In this document: one piece after another, positions 1-9,041 of the stretch | Layout: each line of letters opens with the position of its first letter | How positions within the stretch are numbered: the stretch's first letter is position 1 | From: Chitinophagales bacterium | GTDB taxonomy: Bacteria; Bacteroidota; Bacteroidia; Chitinophagales; Saprospiraceae | Reading direction: 5' to 3' | DNA: 64,000 bases | NCBI GenBank assembly: GCA_013298845.1 | Contig: JAAFJN010000005.1 | Coordinates: 84,908 to 148,907, forward strand | Translations under genes and position numbers: made by a program | The notes under the pieces: model-generated | Told to the model about the DNA's origin: nothing | What the model saw: only the letters and a program-made list of their open reading frames with translations | Database searches by the model: none

Positions 1-211
1 AATCGGCGGCTTTCCGGGTGAGTTGTCGCAAAGCCGGAGTGGCGTTTAAGCCCACCTCAAAACTCCAGGGACCGGTTAACAACCCGACCTTGCCGGGCAA
101 TTCTTTAGACTCCCCGTGGCGGTGCCAACGACGCGGTTTAGGGCCTTTTTCCTGGGCGTGTACCGCCGTAAATGTGCAGAATACAAGAAGGATGGAAATG
201 TAGTTTTTCAT
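1..211 (-). CDS. Secreted protein, N-terminal part only (cut by window edge)
   Basis: The reverse strand reads open from an ATG at 211 to the window edge, giving the first 70 residues. Residues 1-20 form a classical Sec signal peptide (MKNYISILLVFCTF, ending VHAQ), followed by a basic stretch (KGPKPRRWHRHGE) and then a segment, WSFEVGLNATPAL, that resembles the first strand of a Bacteroidota outer-membrane barrel. The last point is an impression from composition only. The C-terminal part lies outside the window, so no function can be assigned. It is transcribed in the same direction as the lipoprotein gene at 225-1562, 13 bases away, so the two may form an operon. Confidence 0.7.
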   Translation of the reverse strand, partial: MKNYISILLVFCTFTAVHAQEKGPKPRRWHRHGESKELPGKVGLLTGPWSFEVGLNATPALRQLTRKAAD

Positions 212-224
212 TGTTATAAATAGT

Positions 225-1562
225 TTAGATTTGAATTGTTTTAAAACTAAATCGCGTTGGTTCCTGGCCATTGGTAAACCATAACACTAACTTTTGATCG
301 GCACTTAATACAAGGCGTTTGCCCTGTACGCCACTGAACGACAGTACATCTACGAGTTGCATATCGGCAATATTAAACTTGCGGATACGCGCCGAAAAAT
401 TAGGAAAAAACGTTTGATCAAGGGCATACACCGAGTTACCATCGGCCGAAAAACAATAGTCCGTTATGCTTGCCAAAGGATCTATTGGCACCATTTTTAC
501 CAGTTCCAACTCGTCGTTATAAATGGCTCCGCTAATGTTGGGAATAAAATATTTGCTATTGGGCGCAATGGGCATTTGAGAAGTGTAGGGCGTGTAACCC
601 GTCAATCCGGCCGACTTCGAATATCCGGAATTTAAGGTACCCGTGGTAGTGACACTAAACCGAAGAACATCGTAAGGACTTACTTCAAGAATTTTACGTT
701 CGGAGGCATTCAGGAAATATTGTTTGCGAACGTAGTAGTAGTTATTGGGGCGCTCAAACGCTTGAATGTCGTTTAAAATATTGCCCGTTTTGCGCACCGT
801 GACCGACTTGTAGTAGTCATAATGCGTCATAAACACCAAATCACTTTCACTTTGCGCCAAAATAGACCAACTCTGATACGGGATTGTTTTTTCTTCCACC
901 TGTGTCATTTGGGGCAATGCAAACCGCAAATACCGCTGCGAATTGGTGAGTACCTGCAAATATTCTTTGTTCTGATACCGCATAAACGTCGCGCTCGAAT
1001 ATTGAGGATCCGAAAAATCGCTGAGGGTTACCCGACCAATAATTTTGCGTTGGTTGAGATCTACAAGCACCAATTGTGGGCTAAAACTATTGGAAAACAA
1101 AGTCAAAACAACCCAGTTAGAATCGGGGTGGACAAACACCGATTCCGGGCGACCATCTTCGGCAAAACTGCTAAACTGAAGGCTGACATTATCACTTTGG
1201 ATAAAACGCCCGTCAATTTGCAAAAAAACCTTGTAATACGCCTTGGTAAAGAAAAACGGCAGGGCTTCGGCAAACCGATTTACCGTTTCGTCGTTGGAAT
1301 TGAGCAGCATTTGGGCATTTACCGGGTTCAGCGGTGAAATATTGGTGGGCATCGGTTCGCTGGACCGGAGCACAATTACCCGCTGAAATTGGGTAATTCT
1401 TTTGCTTTCCCAACTCAAAACTACGCTGTCGCCCACCGCAGCAGCCGTTAGAGCAATGGGGAAATTTTTGTCGGAATCATCCAGTGAAATGTCTTTTCGG
1501 CACGATAACCAAATACCGCTCAGCAAGGCCATTGAGGCGAGGAAATAGTGTAGTCTTCTCAT
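225..1562 (-). CDS. Lipoprotein with beta-propeller-like repeats, function unknown
   Basis: 445 residues from the ATG at 1562; an earlier in-frame start at 1658 would put 32 residues before the signal sequence and is unlikely. The N-terminus (MRRLHYFLASMALLSG, then IWLSC) is a lipoprotein signal with Cys as the probable lipidated residue, so the protein should sit in a membrane facing the periplasm or surface. The body contains an Fn3-like opening (AVGDSVVLSWESKRI) and later stretches such as FSADGNSVYAL and LSADQKLVLWFT that recall YVTN/WD-type propeller blades. No catalytic motif was recognised. It lies between the truncated secreted protein and the ABC exporter, all on the reverse strand. 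The family is not recognised; a surface-exposed binding protein is a guess. Confidence 0.75.
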   Translation of the reverse strand: MRRLHYFLASMALLSGIWLSCRKDISLDDSDKNFPIALTAAAVGDSVVLSWESKRITQFQRVIVLRSSEPMPTNISPLNPVNAQMLLNSNDETVNRFAEALPFFFTKAYYKVFLQIDGRFIQSDNVSLQFSSFAEDGRPESVFVHPDSNWVVLTLFSNSFSPQLVLVDLNQRKIIGRVTLSDFSDPQYSSATFMRYQNKEYLQVLTNSQRYLRFALPQMTQVEEKTIPYQSWSILAQSESDLVFMTHYDYYKSVTVRKTGNILNDIQAFERPNNYYYVRKQYFLNASERKILEVSPYDVLRFSVTTTGTLNSGYSKSAGLTGYTPYTSQMPIAPNSKYFIPNISGAIYNDELELVKMVPIDPLASITDYCFSADGNSVYALDQTFFPNFSARIRKFNIADMQLVDVLSFSGVQGKRLVLSADQKLVLWFTNGQEPTRFSFKTIQI

Positions 1563-1658
1563 AATTTTGGTGTAGTTAATGAAGTGAATAAGAAGTGAAA
1601 TCAGCGCAAATATAAGGCCAAGATTGGGAGTTATTCCGTGTGGTAGGGACATTAACAA

Positions 1659-3488
1659 CTACAACTCATCATTCCCCTCGCCGCTCTGCTCCTGGTGCGC
1701 CCACAATGCCTGAAACGTTTCGCTTTTTTGCAACAATTCGGCCAAAGTACCCTCGTCTTTTACCCGACCTTTTTCCAAAATGTAGATATAATCAAACTTG
1801 TGCAACAGGTGCAGGCGGTGCAACGACGACACAATAACCTTATCGGCAAAAGCCTCAAACAAACCATCGTAAATTTTGGCTTCGGTTTTGGGGTCTACGC
1901 TGCTCGTGGGTTCGTCCATCAGGATAATTTGGCTGTCTTTGGCCGCAAAAACGCCCCGCGCCAGCGCCAATCGCTGTTTTTGACCGCCGCTCAGGTTTAC
2001 CCCTTTTTCGACAATATTACTGAGCAAACCATTGGGCAATTGGTCAATAACATCTTGAAAATGAACGGTTTTGCAAATTTGCGCCAATTCGTCGGGTTCA
2101 AAAGGTAAACCCAGCGTGATATTATATTCCAGGGTGTTTTCAAAAATTTCCGGCTCCTGCGGGAACAACGTCACCGAACCGGCCAATACATCCCAGTCTT
2201 CGGGTTGGTTTTGGTTGAGGGTCAGCGTTACGCCTTTTTCCGGCGGATACAAACCGCGCAACAGGGCCAAAATAGTACTTTTCCCGCTGCCACTTTCGCC
2301 AATCAGGGCAATTCGTTTCCCCCTTTTCAGCCGCAGGTGAATATCTTTTAAACCGGCAAAGTAAAAATCGGTTTGGGCTTCCGATTTGTTTTTGGCCCAA
2401 TCGGCAAAACTATGGTGCGAAAAATGCAACCCTTTGATTTCCAATTCCTGCCAGTTGGCGGGCAAGGTTCTGGGTGTTTCGGGCAAATGTTGCGCCTCGT
2501 ACGCCTGCAAAATCTTTTGGGCCATGGTCACGTCCGTGTGGTGCCGTACCACATCGGTGTACAAATAGGCCACACTGTGAAAAACGGAGGTAAAACGTTC
2601 CACAAAACCCACCAGCATCACTAGGCCGCCCAACTGAAACACCTGCCCGGGCACGTAATTTTGCCAAACGTAGCCCAATAAAATCACCACGTACACCACG
2701 CCCACCAGCATATCGGTCACGAACCATTTCCATTCGTTGACCGATACATTTTTTTTAAAGGGCGGCAAAATATCGGCCACTTTGCGCAGCAGCCCTTTTT
2801 CCATCCGTTTTTCCAAACGCAGCGTAATAACCGTAATAATATTGGATAAACTATCGAACAAAGTAGAGGTCACTACCCCTTCGCGTTCGTTCATTTCATT
2901 GCGCGTTTTGATGTAGGTTTTGTCAAAAATCAAAATAATCCACACCACAAATACGCCCAAAATGGCCGCCACCACGCCAAAAACGGGGGCGAAATAAATC
3001 ATGGCCGCAAACGAAAATACAAATTTGAAAAAGGCTTGCAGGTACTCAAAACCACTTTGAAAAAAATCTTTAAGCGCTTCGTACGCCTTGCGCACCCGGT
3101 TAATGGTTTCGCCCGAGTGGTTGTCTTGGTGCCAACTCACCGGCAAACGCAGGGTTTTATGGTACATTTCACCCAAAAAATTCCGGCTGATATGAAAGGC
3201 CATTTCGCGCTCCATAATCCGCGCCGGAAAGTGAAAACCCCAATCGGCGAGGCGCACCACCAAATACGCGCCCCCGTACAACAGCGAACTGCGCCAAATA
3301 CCTGCATCGTTCATTTGAATATCGTTTATGTACATCCCCCAGATAAACGGGTAGGTGGCCATCACCACATTGCTGCACATGAACAAAAAATAAATAAACA
3401 GATAACGCGCTTTAGAAGGAGTGTACTGCCAGGAAATGTGTAATAAACTAAAGTATGGGTTTTTGTTTAAAAAAGTACCGGTCTGCAT
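1659..3488 (-). CDS. ABC exporter, fused permease and ATPase (MsbA/MDR type)
   Basis: About 609 residues from the ATG at 3488 (MQTGTFLNKNP). The first ~330 residues are a type I exporter membrane domain with several hydrophobic segments (for example YLFIYFLFMCSNVVMA and FVFSFAAMIYF). The C-terminal ~250 residues are the nucleotide-binding domain: Walker A GESGSGKS, a Q-loop in LFPQEPEIF, signature LSGGQKQR, Walker B IILMDEPTS and the switch His in VSSLHRL. One half-transporter per polypeptide implies a homodimer in the inner membrane. The substrate (lipid, drug or peptide) cannot be read from sequence; there is no peptidase C39 domain. The stop at 1659 is about 100 bases before the downstream lipoprotein start. 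Confidence 0.9.
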   Translation of the reverse strand: MQTGTFLNKNPYFSLLHISWQYTPSKARYLFIYFLFMCSNVVMATYPFIWGMYINDIQMNDAGIWRSSLLYGGAYLVVRLADWGFHFPARIMEREMAFHISRNFLGEMYHKTLRLPVSWHQDNHSGETINRVRKAYEALKDFFQSGFEYLQAFFKFVFSFAAMIYFAPVFGVVAAILGVFVVWIILIFDKTYIKTRNEMNEREGVVTSTLFDSLSNIITVITLRLEKRMEKGLLRKVADILPPFKKNVSVNEWKWFVTDMLVGVVYVVILLGYVWQNYVPGQVFQLGGLVMLVGFVERFTSVFHSVAYLYTDVVRHHTDVTMAQKILQAYEAQHLPETPRTLPANWQELEIKGLHFSHHSFADWAKNKSEAQTDFYFAGLKDIHLRLKRGKRIALIGESGSGKSTILALLRGLYPPEKGVTLTLNQNQPEDWDVLAGSVTLFPQEPEIFENTLEYNITLGLPFEPDELAQICKTVHFQDVIDQLPNGLLSNIVEKGVNLSGGQKQRLALARGVFAAKDSQIILMDEPTSSVDPKTEAKIYDGLFEAFADKVIVSSLHRLHLLHKFDYIYILEKGRVKDEGTLAELLQKSETFQALWAHQEQSGEGNDEL

Positions 3489-3534
3489 AGTGGGGTCTAA
3501 CGAAAATTGCGGGCAAAAAGTTCCCAAAACGGGC

Positions 3535-4527
3535 CTATTTCCGCCAGCGAATCAACTGTTCGGCAATCAGGAGCAAGAGCGCGGCCAACACCAAATATTG
3601 AAAATACGATTTCCACGACAACGAAGCCTGGGCTTCCACCGTGGTTTTGCGCAATTGCGACACGGCTTTTTCCAATTGATCCAGGGCGTTGCCGTTGTTC
3701 AGGTTGACGGCGATACCGCCACCCGCAGCGGCCAGTTCACGCAGCGCGGATTCGTTCACGGCGGTACGCACAATTTGGCCGTTATAATCTTTTAACAAAC
3801 CACCGATGGGCGAAGGAATCGTGCTGCCTCCGGCGGTTCCCACGGCGACGGTGTGAATGGTCAAATCTTCGTCGGCTTTGGCTTTTTGGGCGGCGGCGAG
3901 GGCATCCGGGGTGTGGTTTTCGCCGTCGGTGACAATAATTAAAGCCCGTCCGGCTTCCGATCCCGGCGGAAACATCCGCGATGCCGTTTGAATGGCCGCT
4001 TCAAAATCGGTGCCCTGGTCATTAACGGCATCGGGGGCGGCATTGCGCACAAACATGAGCAAAATTTCGGGGTCGTTGGTCATGGGTGCCTGCGGGAACG
4101 CATCACCGGCAAAAACCAACAAACCAATGCGTTCGTTGCGCAGTTTTTTGATCAAATCCTGGATAAAAACCTTGGCTTTGCCCAAACGATTGGGCGATAC
4201 GTCGTTGGCCAACATACTCCGCGATACATCCAAAGCGATCAAAATATCGGCGCTTTGTTGTTTGGCGGGGGCCAATTTGGTCATTTTGCGGGGGTTGGCA
4301 ATGGCCACGGCGATGAGCGAAACAATCACCGCAAACAAGAGGTTTTTTAACCAAAAACGTTGCGGCGAAAACCCCAACAACAGGCGTTTTTCCAACTCTT
4401 TGGAACCCAAATGCTGCAACGTGCGCTGGCGCCACCACCAGTACCAGGCCAACATGCCGGCTTGTATGGCCAACACCCACAACAGGTGCAGCAGGTCGGG
4501 ATTTTCAAATTTTATTCCGTTCAGCAT
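3535..4527 (-). CDS. batB: BatB-like von Willebrand A domain membrane protein
   Basis: 330 residues. An N-terminal membrane helix pair (HLLWVLAIQAGMLAWYW; KNLLFAVIVSLIAVAIA) precedes a von Willebrand factor A domain (about residues 85-270) with an intact MIDAS motif, DVSRS, and the second metal-site region VTDGENH. A last hydrophobic helix (YLVLAALLLLIAEQLI) ends the protein. This is the layout of the Bat (Bacteroides aerotolerance) proteins, inner-membrane proteins linked to stress tolerance and usually partnered by a MoxR AAA ATPase. Its start codon overlaps the stop of BatA (shared base 4527), indicating translational coupling. The usual batC/batD genes do not follow: the next gene is the ABC exporter. 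Confidence 0.88.
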   Translation of the reverse strand: MLNGIKFENPDLLHLLWVLAIQAGMLAWYWWWRQRTLQHLGSKELEKRLLLGFSPQRFWLKNLLFAVIVSLIAVAIANPRKMTKLAPAKQQSADILIALDVSRSMLANDVSPNRLGKAKVFIQDLIKKLRNERIGLLVFAGDAFPQAPMTNDPEILLMFVRNAAPDAVNDQGTDFEAAIQTASRMFPPGSEAGRALIIVTDGENHTPDALAAAQKAKADEDLTIHTVAVGTAGGSTIPSPIGGLLKDYNGQIVRTAVNESALRELAAAGGGIAVNLNNGNALDQLEKAVSQLRKTTVEAQASLSWKSYFQYLVLAALLLLIAEQLIRWRK

Positions 4528-5516
4528 CAGACAGTGATTACGCGTAAAGGCCCCCAGCGCAACAGCAATTCCACCGCCAACAGGCTAATGGCCGCACTGA
4601 GGAAATAAAAGAATAATTCGGTGGTTTTGGGCACCGAAGTTACTTTAATGGCGCTGCTTTCCAATTCGTCAATGGCAGCGTAAATATTTTGTAATTCGGC
4701 GGTGTTGTGGGCCGCAAAAAACTTGCCGCCCGTAATAGCGGCCATTTTTGATAAAGCGTTGGTATCCAATGACATAGGCCGCATGGCAAAGGTATAAGAG
4801 CCATCCATATTGCGGCGCGTGGGCGACTCCACCGGCCCGTCTTTACCCATCCCGATCACGTAAGCGCGCACGCCCAAAGCCTTGGCAATGGCCGCCGACT
4901 GAAGGGGCAAAATTTGTCCGGCGTTGTTTTCGCCATCGGTCATCAGGATAACAACTTTGGTGGTGGAAAGGCTGTCTTTGAGGTGGTTCACCGCCGTTGA
5001 CAATCCCGAACCAATGGCAGTGCCGTCGGGTAAACGGCCCACTTGCATATTATTGATAAAAGCCGTTAGAATCCGGTGGTCTTGGGTGAGCGGGCATTGG
5101 GTAAAAGACGTACCGGAAAAAATGGTTAACCCGATGCGGTCTTGTTTGCGTTTACTGATAAAATTGGTGGCAATTTCTTTTACCGCCGACAAACGGTCGG
5201 GTTCAAAATCTTTGGACAACATGCTGGCCGACACATCCACGGCCAACATAATATCAATGGCCTGCGCGTCGGTTTCTTCTTCGTACCACAACAATTGGGG
5301 CCGGGCGAGGGCCACCATCAGCAAGGCCATCACGATCCAGCGCACCCATTGGAGCCAGTTGCGGGCGTACACCACCCACGTTTTTGCCCCCGCCATGGCC
5401 GCCATGCGTGATACCTTGAGCGATACGTGGCGTTGGCGCACGGTGCGGAGGTAAACAAAAATCAGCACGGGCAACAGGAGTAACAAAAAGAGCCAATATG
5501 GTTCGGCAAAGGTCAT
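4527..5516 (-). CDS. batA: BatA-like von Willebrand A domain membrane protein
   Basis: 329 residues starting MTFAEPYWLFLLLLLP, the typical BatA opening helix. A second helix (WIVMALLMVALARPQLL) precedes the vWA domain (about residues 85-270) with MIDAS DVSAS and downstream LMTDGENN. A C-terminal helix (LFFYFLSAAISLLAVELLL) anchors the end. The protein is a paralogue of the downstream BatB, with which it probably forms a complex in the inner membrane. Start and stop overlap both neighbours by a few bases (BatD-like stop 5513, BatB start 4527), so the three are one translational unit. No MoxR gene is present at this locus, although MoxR ATPases are the usual partners. Confidence 0.88.
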   Translation of the reverse strand: MTFAEPYWLFLLLLLPVLIFVYLRTVRQRHVSLKVSRMAAMAGAKTWVVYARNWLQWVRWIVMALLMVALARPQLLWYEEETDAQAIDIMLAVDVSASMLSKDFEPDRLSAVKEIATNFISKRKQDRIGLTIFSGTSFTQCPLTQDHRILTAFINNMQVGRLPDGTAIGSGLSTAVNHLKDSLSTTKVVILMTDGENNAGQILPLQSAAIAKALGVRAYVIGMGKDGPVESPTRRNMDGSYTFAMRPMSLDTNALSKMAAITGGKFFAAHNTAELQNIYAAIDELESSAIKVTSVPKTTELFFYFLSAAISLLAVELLLRWGPLRVITV

Positions 5517-6463
5517 TGTGCAGTTTGTTTAATGAGTTCTTCGGAGCGCAGGATGTATTGTTCGTGGGGTTTATCGGCCCCAATATCCTGGGCGTATTTG
5601 GCCAAATCCGACTGGTCCAGAATTTTGCGCAGGTCGTTCATGCGTTCTTTGGGAAAACCGGTTTGGCGCAGCATGGCTTCAATTTCGCGGGTGGTAGATT
5701 CGGGTGCCGAAATTTGGTACCGTTCTTCGAGGTAATTGCGCACGATCAGCGATAATTCGGCGTAATATTCTTTGATATTGCCCTTTTGCCAAGGTCGTTC
5801 GCGGCTCAGTCGGGCCAATTCCTGCAAGGCTTTCGCGTGGGCGGGTGCGGGCGGTTCCACCACGGCGGGCGTTTCTTCCACCACCACTTGCCGGACGGCT
5901 TTTTGCGGGCGATTCAGGCGTCTTTTGCGTTGGATAAAAAACAAGACCAAGGCGGTAACGGCGATAATAAACAACGCCGCCAGGGCAAAATCGGTCCAAA
6001 GCCAACCCTCGGTGTGAATGCCCCGAATGGTTTCTAACTCATCCAAATCGCCCGATACCCGCACGGGCATCACGATCAATTGCATGGGGTTGGTCATTGC
6101 CGAATCGCCCGATAAGAGGCGTACGGCCAACGGCGGCACTTGCTGGTTAACGCTGTCAAATATAATTAAGGTGTAATTACTCACCCATTTTCCGCCCGAT
6201 TGCTGCCAATTGCTGCGGCGAAGGATATTTTCTTCGGGTAAAAAAGCCCCCCACGCGGAAAAGTCCACGCGATCGGGTTTGGCGGCGGTACCGGAAACCA
6301 AAATCCGAAGCCCAATCGTATCGCCGGTTTCCACCGAAGGCCGGTCAAAAACCCCGGCTGCCGTGGCATTTTGGGCGAAAAGGTGGCCCGGCAAAACCAA
6401 GGCGACTATAAAAAGGAGTACAACGAAGCGCAAAATGTGATTATATTGTTTTAAAAGGGCCAT
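5513..6463 (-). CDS. BatD-like / DUF4381-type membrane protein of the bat block
   Basis: About 316 residues from the ATG at 6463 (MALLKQYNHIL). A signal-like N-terminus ending LFAQ is followed by an extracytoplasmic domain with a beta-rich opening (VFDRPSVETGDTIGLRI), a membrane helix (DFALAALFIIAVTALVLFF) immediately followed by a basic stop-transfer stretch, and a cytoplasmic helical domain that includes YYAELSLIVRNYLEERY. This last element is characteristic of the short membrane proteins that precede BatA in Bacteroidota bat operons. It overlaps BatA by 4 bases and the upstream truncated haemoglobin gene by 23 bases. The assignment is by context plus layout; it is much shorter than full BatD. 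Confidence 0.75.
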   Translation of the reverse strand: MALLKQYNHILRFVVLLFIVALVLPGHLFAQNATAAGVFDRPSVETGDTIGLRILVSGTAAKPDRVDFSAWGAFLPEENILRRSNWQQSGGKWVSNYTLIIFDSVNQQVPPLAVRLLSGDSAMTNPMQLIVMPVRVSGDLDELETIRGIHTEGWLWTDFALAALFIIAVTALVLFFIQRKRRLNRPQKAVRQVVVEETPAVVEPPAPAHAKALQELARLSRERPWQKGNIKEYYAELSLIVRNYLEERYQISAPESTTREIEAMLRQTGFPKERMNDLRKILDQSDLAKYAQDIGADKPHEQYILRSEELIKQTAQ

Positions 6464-6824
6464 CAAACTTTGGTTTCCAGGTTTCGCTAATGGCAAAAGC
6501 CCGGAATTTGGCGTTATCGGCCACTGCCCCGCTGAAATGTTGGTCCACCGTAGCCTGAAAAAGCGCCAGCCAGCGGTCGAACATCTCGTTGGTTAAAGGC
6601 ACCAATCGGTGCAAGGCATTGTGTTTTTCAATTGGGTTTCCGGTGTACTGTTTACCTCCGAGCAGTAAAAACTCCCAAAAAGCGTACATCACGGGCAAGT
6701 GGTGGTCCCAATCAACCTGCGCAATATCGTTAAAAACGGGTCCGAGCAGGTCATCTTTGGTAGCCGCGTCGTAAAACGCGTTTATGAGCGTTTTAATATC
6801 CTCAATGTCGTGAATATCTTTCAT
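6441..6824 (-). CDS. Truncated haemoglobin, group III-like
   Basis: 127 residues from the ATG at 6824 (MKDIHDIEDI). Length and motifs fit group III (P) truncated globins: the helix-B/CD region VMYAFWEFLLLGG, the E/F helix segment with candidate proximal His (NALHRLVPL), and the G-helix pattern MFDRWLALFQATV followed by HFSG. Such globins bind haem and may handle O2, NO or peroxides in the cytoplasm; the role here is unknown. The 3' end overlaps the start of the BatD-like gene by 23 bases, so the globin is part of the bat transcription unit. This is notable because Bat proteins were named for oxygen tolerance. A methyltransferase lies 16 bases upstream. Confidence 0.88.
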   Translation of the reverse strand: MKDIHDIEDIKTLINAFYDAATKDDLLGPVFNDIAQVDWDHHLPVMYAFWEFLLLGGKQYTGNPIEKHNALHRLVPLTNEMFDRWLALFQATVDQHFSGAVADNAKFRAFAISETWKPKFDGPFKTI

Positions 6825-6840
6825 GTTGTATAAATCTCCC

Positions 6841-7467
6841 CTATTTTTTTCGCGCAATCACCACCAGATCGGTTACTTCCGTTCCTTTGGCGCCGGTGTA
6901 TGTTTTGCGTTGCAAATGTACAATTTCAAACTGCTGCGCGGTTAACGTTGCCGTCAAATAACCGGCTTCGTGGTAATACATGTACAATTGATCGCCCCGG
7001 CTCGATGTTTCTACCCCCGATTTGTTGTAATCGTCTTCCATCGTGCTCAAATACAACAAACCACCCGATTCAAGGCAAGCACCCGCGTCGGTAATTAATT
7101 GAATGGCGGCTTCGCGGTCGAGGTAAGGCAACGCAAAACCACACACAATTCCGTTGAACGTGCGGTGTAGTCCCACAAAATCGCGGCAATCCAAGACCAT
7201 TATTTCGGCGGTGGGGTTGTATTTTTGGGCCAATTCCAGCATATTAGGGGCTAAATCGGTGGCTAATAACCGGGCATCGGGGCGTTTGTCCAAAATGTAT
7301 TTGGTGAGGTTTCCCGGCCCGCAAGCCAATTCCAGCACGGCGGCGTCGGGCGGCAATTCCGCGCAAAAAAAATCGAGATCATCGGCGTACAACGTTACAT
7401 CCATGTATTTTTCGGCGTACAAATCGGCGTATTTGTCAAATAAAGCGGCTACGGGTATCATGGTCAT
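6841..7467 (-). CDS. Class I SAM-dependent methyltransferase
   Basis: 208 residues from the ATG at 7467 (MTMIPVAALFDKYADLY); a GTG at 7485 or the ATG at 7461 are alternatives. Motif I of the Rossmann-like methyltransferase fold is clear (VLELACGPGNLTKYIL), followed by the acidic end of strand 2 (LLATDLAPNML) and motif II-like IMVLDCRDF. The substrate is unknown: these small Methyltransf_25/11-type enzymes act on many small molecules and cannot be resolved from sequence alone. The gene is 16 bases upstream of the globin and is likely the first gene of the run that leads into the bat block. Confidence 0.85.
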   Translation of the reverse strand: MTMIPVAALFDKYADLYAEKYMDVTLYADDLDFFCAELPPDAAVLELACGPGNLTKYILDKRPDARLLATDLAPNMLELAQKYNPTAEIMVLDCRDFVGLHRTFNGIVCGFALPYLDREAAIQLITDAGACLESGGLLYLSTMEDDYNKSGVETSSRGDQLYMYYHEAGYLTATLTAQQFEIVHLQRKTYTGAKGTEVTDLVVIARKK

Positions 7468-7540
7468 TCTGGATGACAAAGCCACACCACGGTTTTTAAG
7501 TGCATTTTGTGGGCTGGCTAGTATGTTTTTTGATATATGA

Positions 7541-7618
7541 TTGATGATATATGATAGCAGATATCAGAAGTAATCACTCATCTTCTTATCTTCTTATCTC
7601 TCATCACTTATCTCTCAT
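7541..7618. repeat. Low-complexity ATATGAT / TCTTATCTCTCAT repeat tract
   Basis: The spacer between recR and the methyltransferase holds short direct repeats, first ATATGAT-like units (about 7536-7556) and then TCTTATCT/CTCATCACTTATCTCTCAT units up to the recR stop at 7608-7618. This is the kind of degenerate tandem tract found between genes in many Bacteroidota. No coding or structured RNA signal was seen. Confidence 0.5.
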
Positions 7619-8213
7619 AAGGCGTTCTCGCCACAATAGAGCGCCCCAGCGTAATTTCATCCGCGTATTCGAGGTCGCCGCCAAAAGCCACGCCACGGGC
7701 AATACTGCTGATCTGGATATCGAGCGGCTGAAGTTTTTTGGCCAAATAATACAAGGTCGTTTCGCCTTCAATGGTAGGACTAATCGCCATAATAACCTCT
7801 TTAACCCCGCCTTTCTCACAGCGGCTAATCAAACTTTCAATGTTCAGGTCGTTGGGGCCAATGCCTTCGATGGGCGAAATAATGCCCCCCAAAACGTGGT
7901 ACAGCCCCCTAAACTGACTGGTATCTTCAATCGCCATTAAATCGCGGATGTTTTCCACAACGCACACCAAAGAACGGTCGCGCCGCTGATCGGCACAAAT
8001 CCGGCAAATTTTATCGTCCGACAGGTTATGGCACTCTTCGCACTCTTTAATATCGCGGCGCATTTTGATCAGGGCTTCCCCGAATTGTTCCGTGACGTTG
8101 GTATCCTGTTTCAGCAGGTGCAATACCAGCCGCAACGCCGTTTTGCGCCCAATACCGGGCAGCGACGAAAACGCGTCCACGCCTTTTTCAATCAGAGCAG
8201 AAGAGAAATTCAT
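7608..8213 (-). CDS. recR: Recombination protein RecR
   Basis: 201 residues, the normal RecR length. Order of elements: N-terminal helix-hairpin-helix (LPGIGRKTALRLVLHLL), a four-cysteine zinc finger (CEECHNLSDDKICRIC), then a Toprim domain (VCVVENIRDLMAIE to IMAISPTIEGETT) and a C-terminal Walker-B-like end (ARGVAFGGDLEYADEITL). RecR acts with RecO (and RecF) to load RecA on gapped DNA. It starts 3 bases after the uppP stop, the conserved ftsX-DUF3098-uppP-recR order of Bacteroidota. Confidence 0.97.
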   Translation of the reverse strand: MNFSSALIEKGVDAFSSLPGIGRKTALRLVLHLLKQDTNVTEQFGEALIKMRRDIKECEECHNLSDDKICRICADQRRDRSLVCVVENIRDLMAIEDTSQFRGLYHVLGGIISPIEGIGPNDLNIESLISRCEKGGVKEVIMAISPTIEGETTLYYLAKKLQPLDIQISSIARGVAFGGDLEYADEITLGRSIVARTPYER

Positions 8214-8216
8214 AGT

Positions 8217-9032
8217 TTAGAAATTACTCAGGTTCACATTTTTAAAATAGTCGGTTGCCCACAACGCCAAGATAATTAACCCCACCGCGATGCGATAATA
8301 ACCGAACATTTTAAAACCATTTTTGGTCAAATAGGAGATAAATGCCTTAATGGCCAACATCGCCACCACAAAGGCCACCAAATTGCCCACGCCCAACAAC
8401 ATCCATTCGTGTTGGGTAAGTTGGCCACCTTCTTCGGTGAAATAGTCCCACAGCGATTTGGCCGTGGCGGCAAACATAGTGGGTACCGCCAAAAAAAACG
8501 AAAATTCGGCAGCGGTGGTGGGCGAAAGCCCCTGCGTTAGTCCGCCAATGATGGTCGCTGCCGAACGGCTCACACCGGGCACCATCGAAATGACCTGAAA
8601 AAAACCGATTTTTAGGGCTTTTGGGTACGAAACGTCGTCAATGGTGGTATTGCGCCGACTGCGTTTTTCAAAATAATCGTCCAAAAACAAAAACAATAAA
8701 CCACCCGCAATGAGCGAACAGGCTACCACTACGATGTTTTCGAGCAATTGGTCAATGTATTTTTTGAATAAAAGTCCAAAAAATGCGGCGGGTAAAAATG
8801 CGATGAGCAATTTGACGTAAAAATCAAAGTTTTGCAAAAAACGCCGCCAATACAGCACCAAAACCGCCAAAATAGCCCCCAATTGGATGGCTACCGTAAA
8901 CACCTTTACAAACGGGTGCGCGGCAATACCCATAAACGAGGAACCTATCACCATGTGCCCCGTGGAGGACACCGGCAAAAACTCGGTTATACCTTCAATA
9001 ATGGCCAAAATAATGGCTTGCAATACATTCAT
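8217..9032 (-). CDS. uppP: Undecaprenyl-diphosphatase UppP (BacA)
   Basis: 271 residues, strongly hydrophobic. Both family motifs are present: the glutamate-rich [15 protein letters not shown] near residue 14 and [10 protein letters not shown] near residue 150. The enzyme dephosphorylates undecaprenyl diphosphate at the inner membrane, recycling the lipid carrier for peptidoglycan and other envelope polymers; high levels give bacitracin resistance. It lies 9 bases downstream of the DUF3098 gene and 3 bases upstream of recR. Confidence 0.97.
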   Translation of the reverse strand: MNVLQAIILAIIEGITEFLPVSSTGHMVIGSSFMGIAAHPFVKVFTVAIQLGAILAVLVLYWRRFLQNFDFYVKLLIAFLPAAFFGLLFKKYIDQLLENIVVVACSLIAGGLLFLFLDDYFEKRSRRNTTIDDVSYPKALKIGFFQVISMVPGVSRSAATIIGGLTQGLSPTTAAEFSFFLAVPTMFAATAKSLWDYFTEEGGQLTQHEWMLLGVGNLVAFVVAMLAIKAFISYLTKNGFKMFGYYRIAVGLIILALWATDYFKNVNLSNF

Positions 9033-9041
9033 TGCCCGCTA

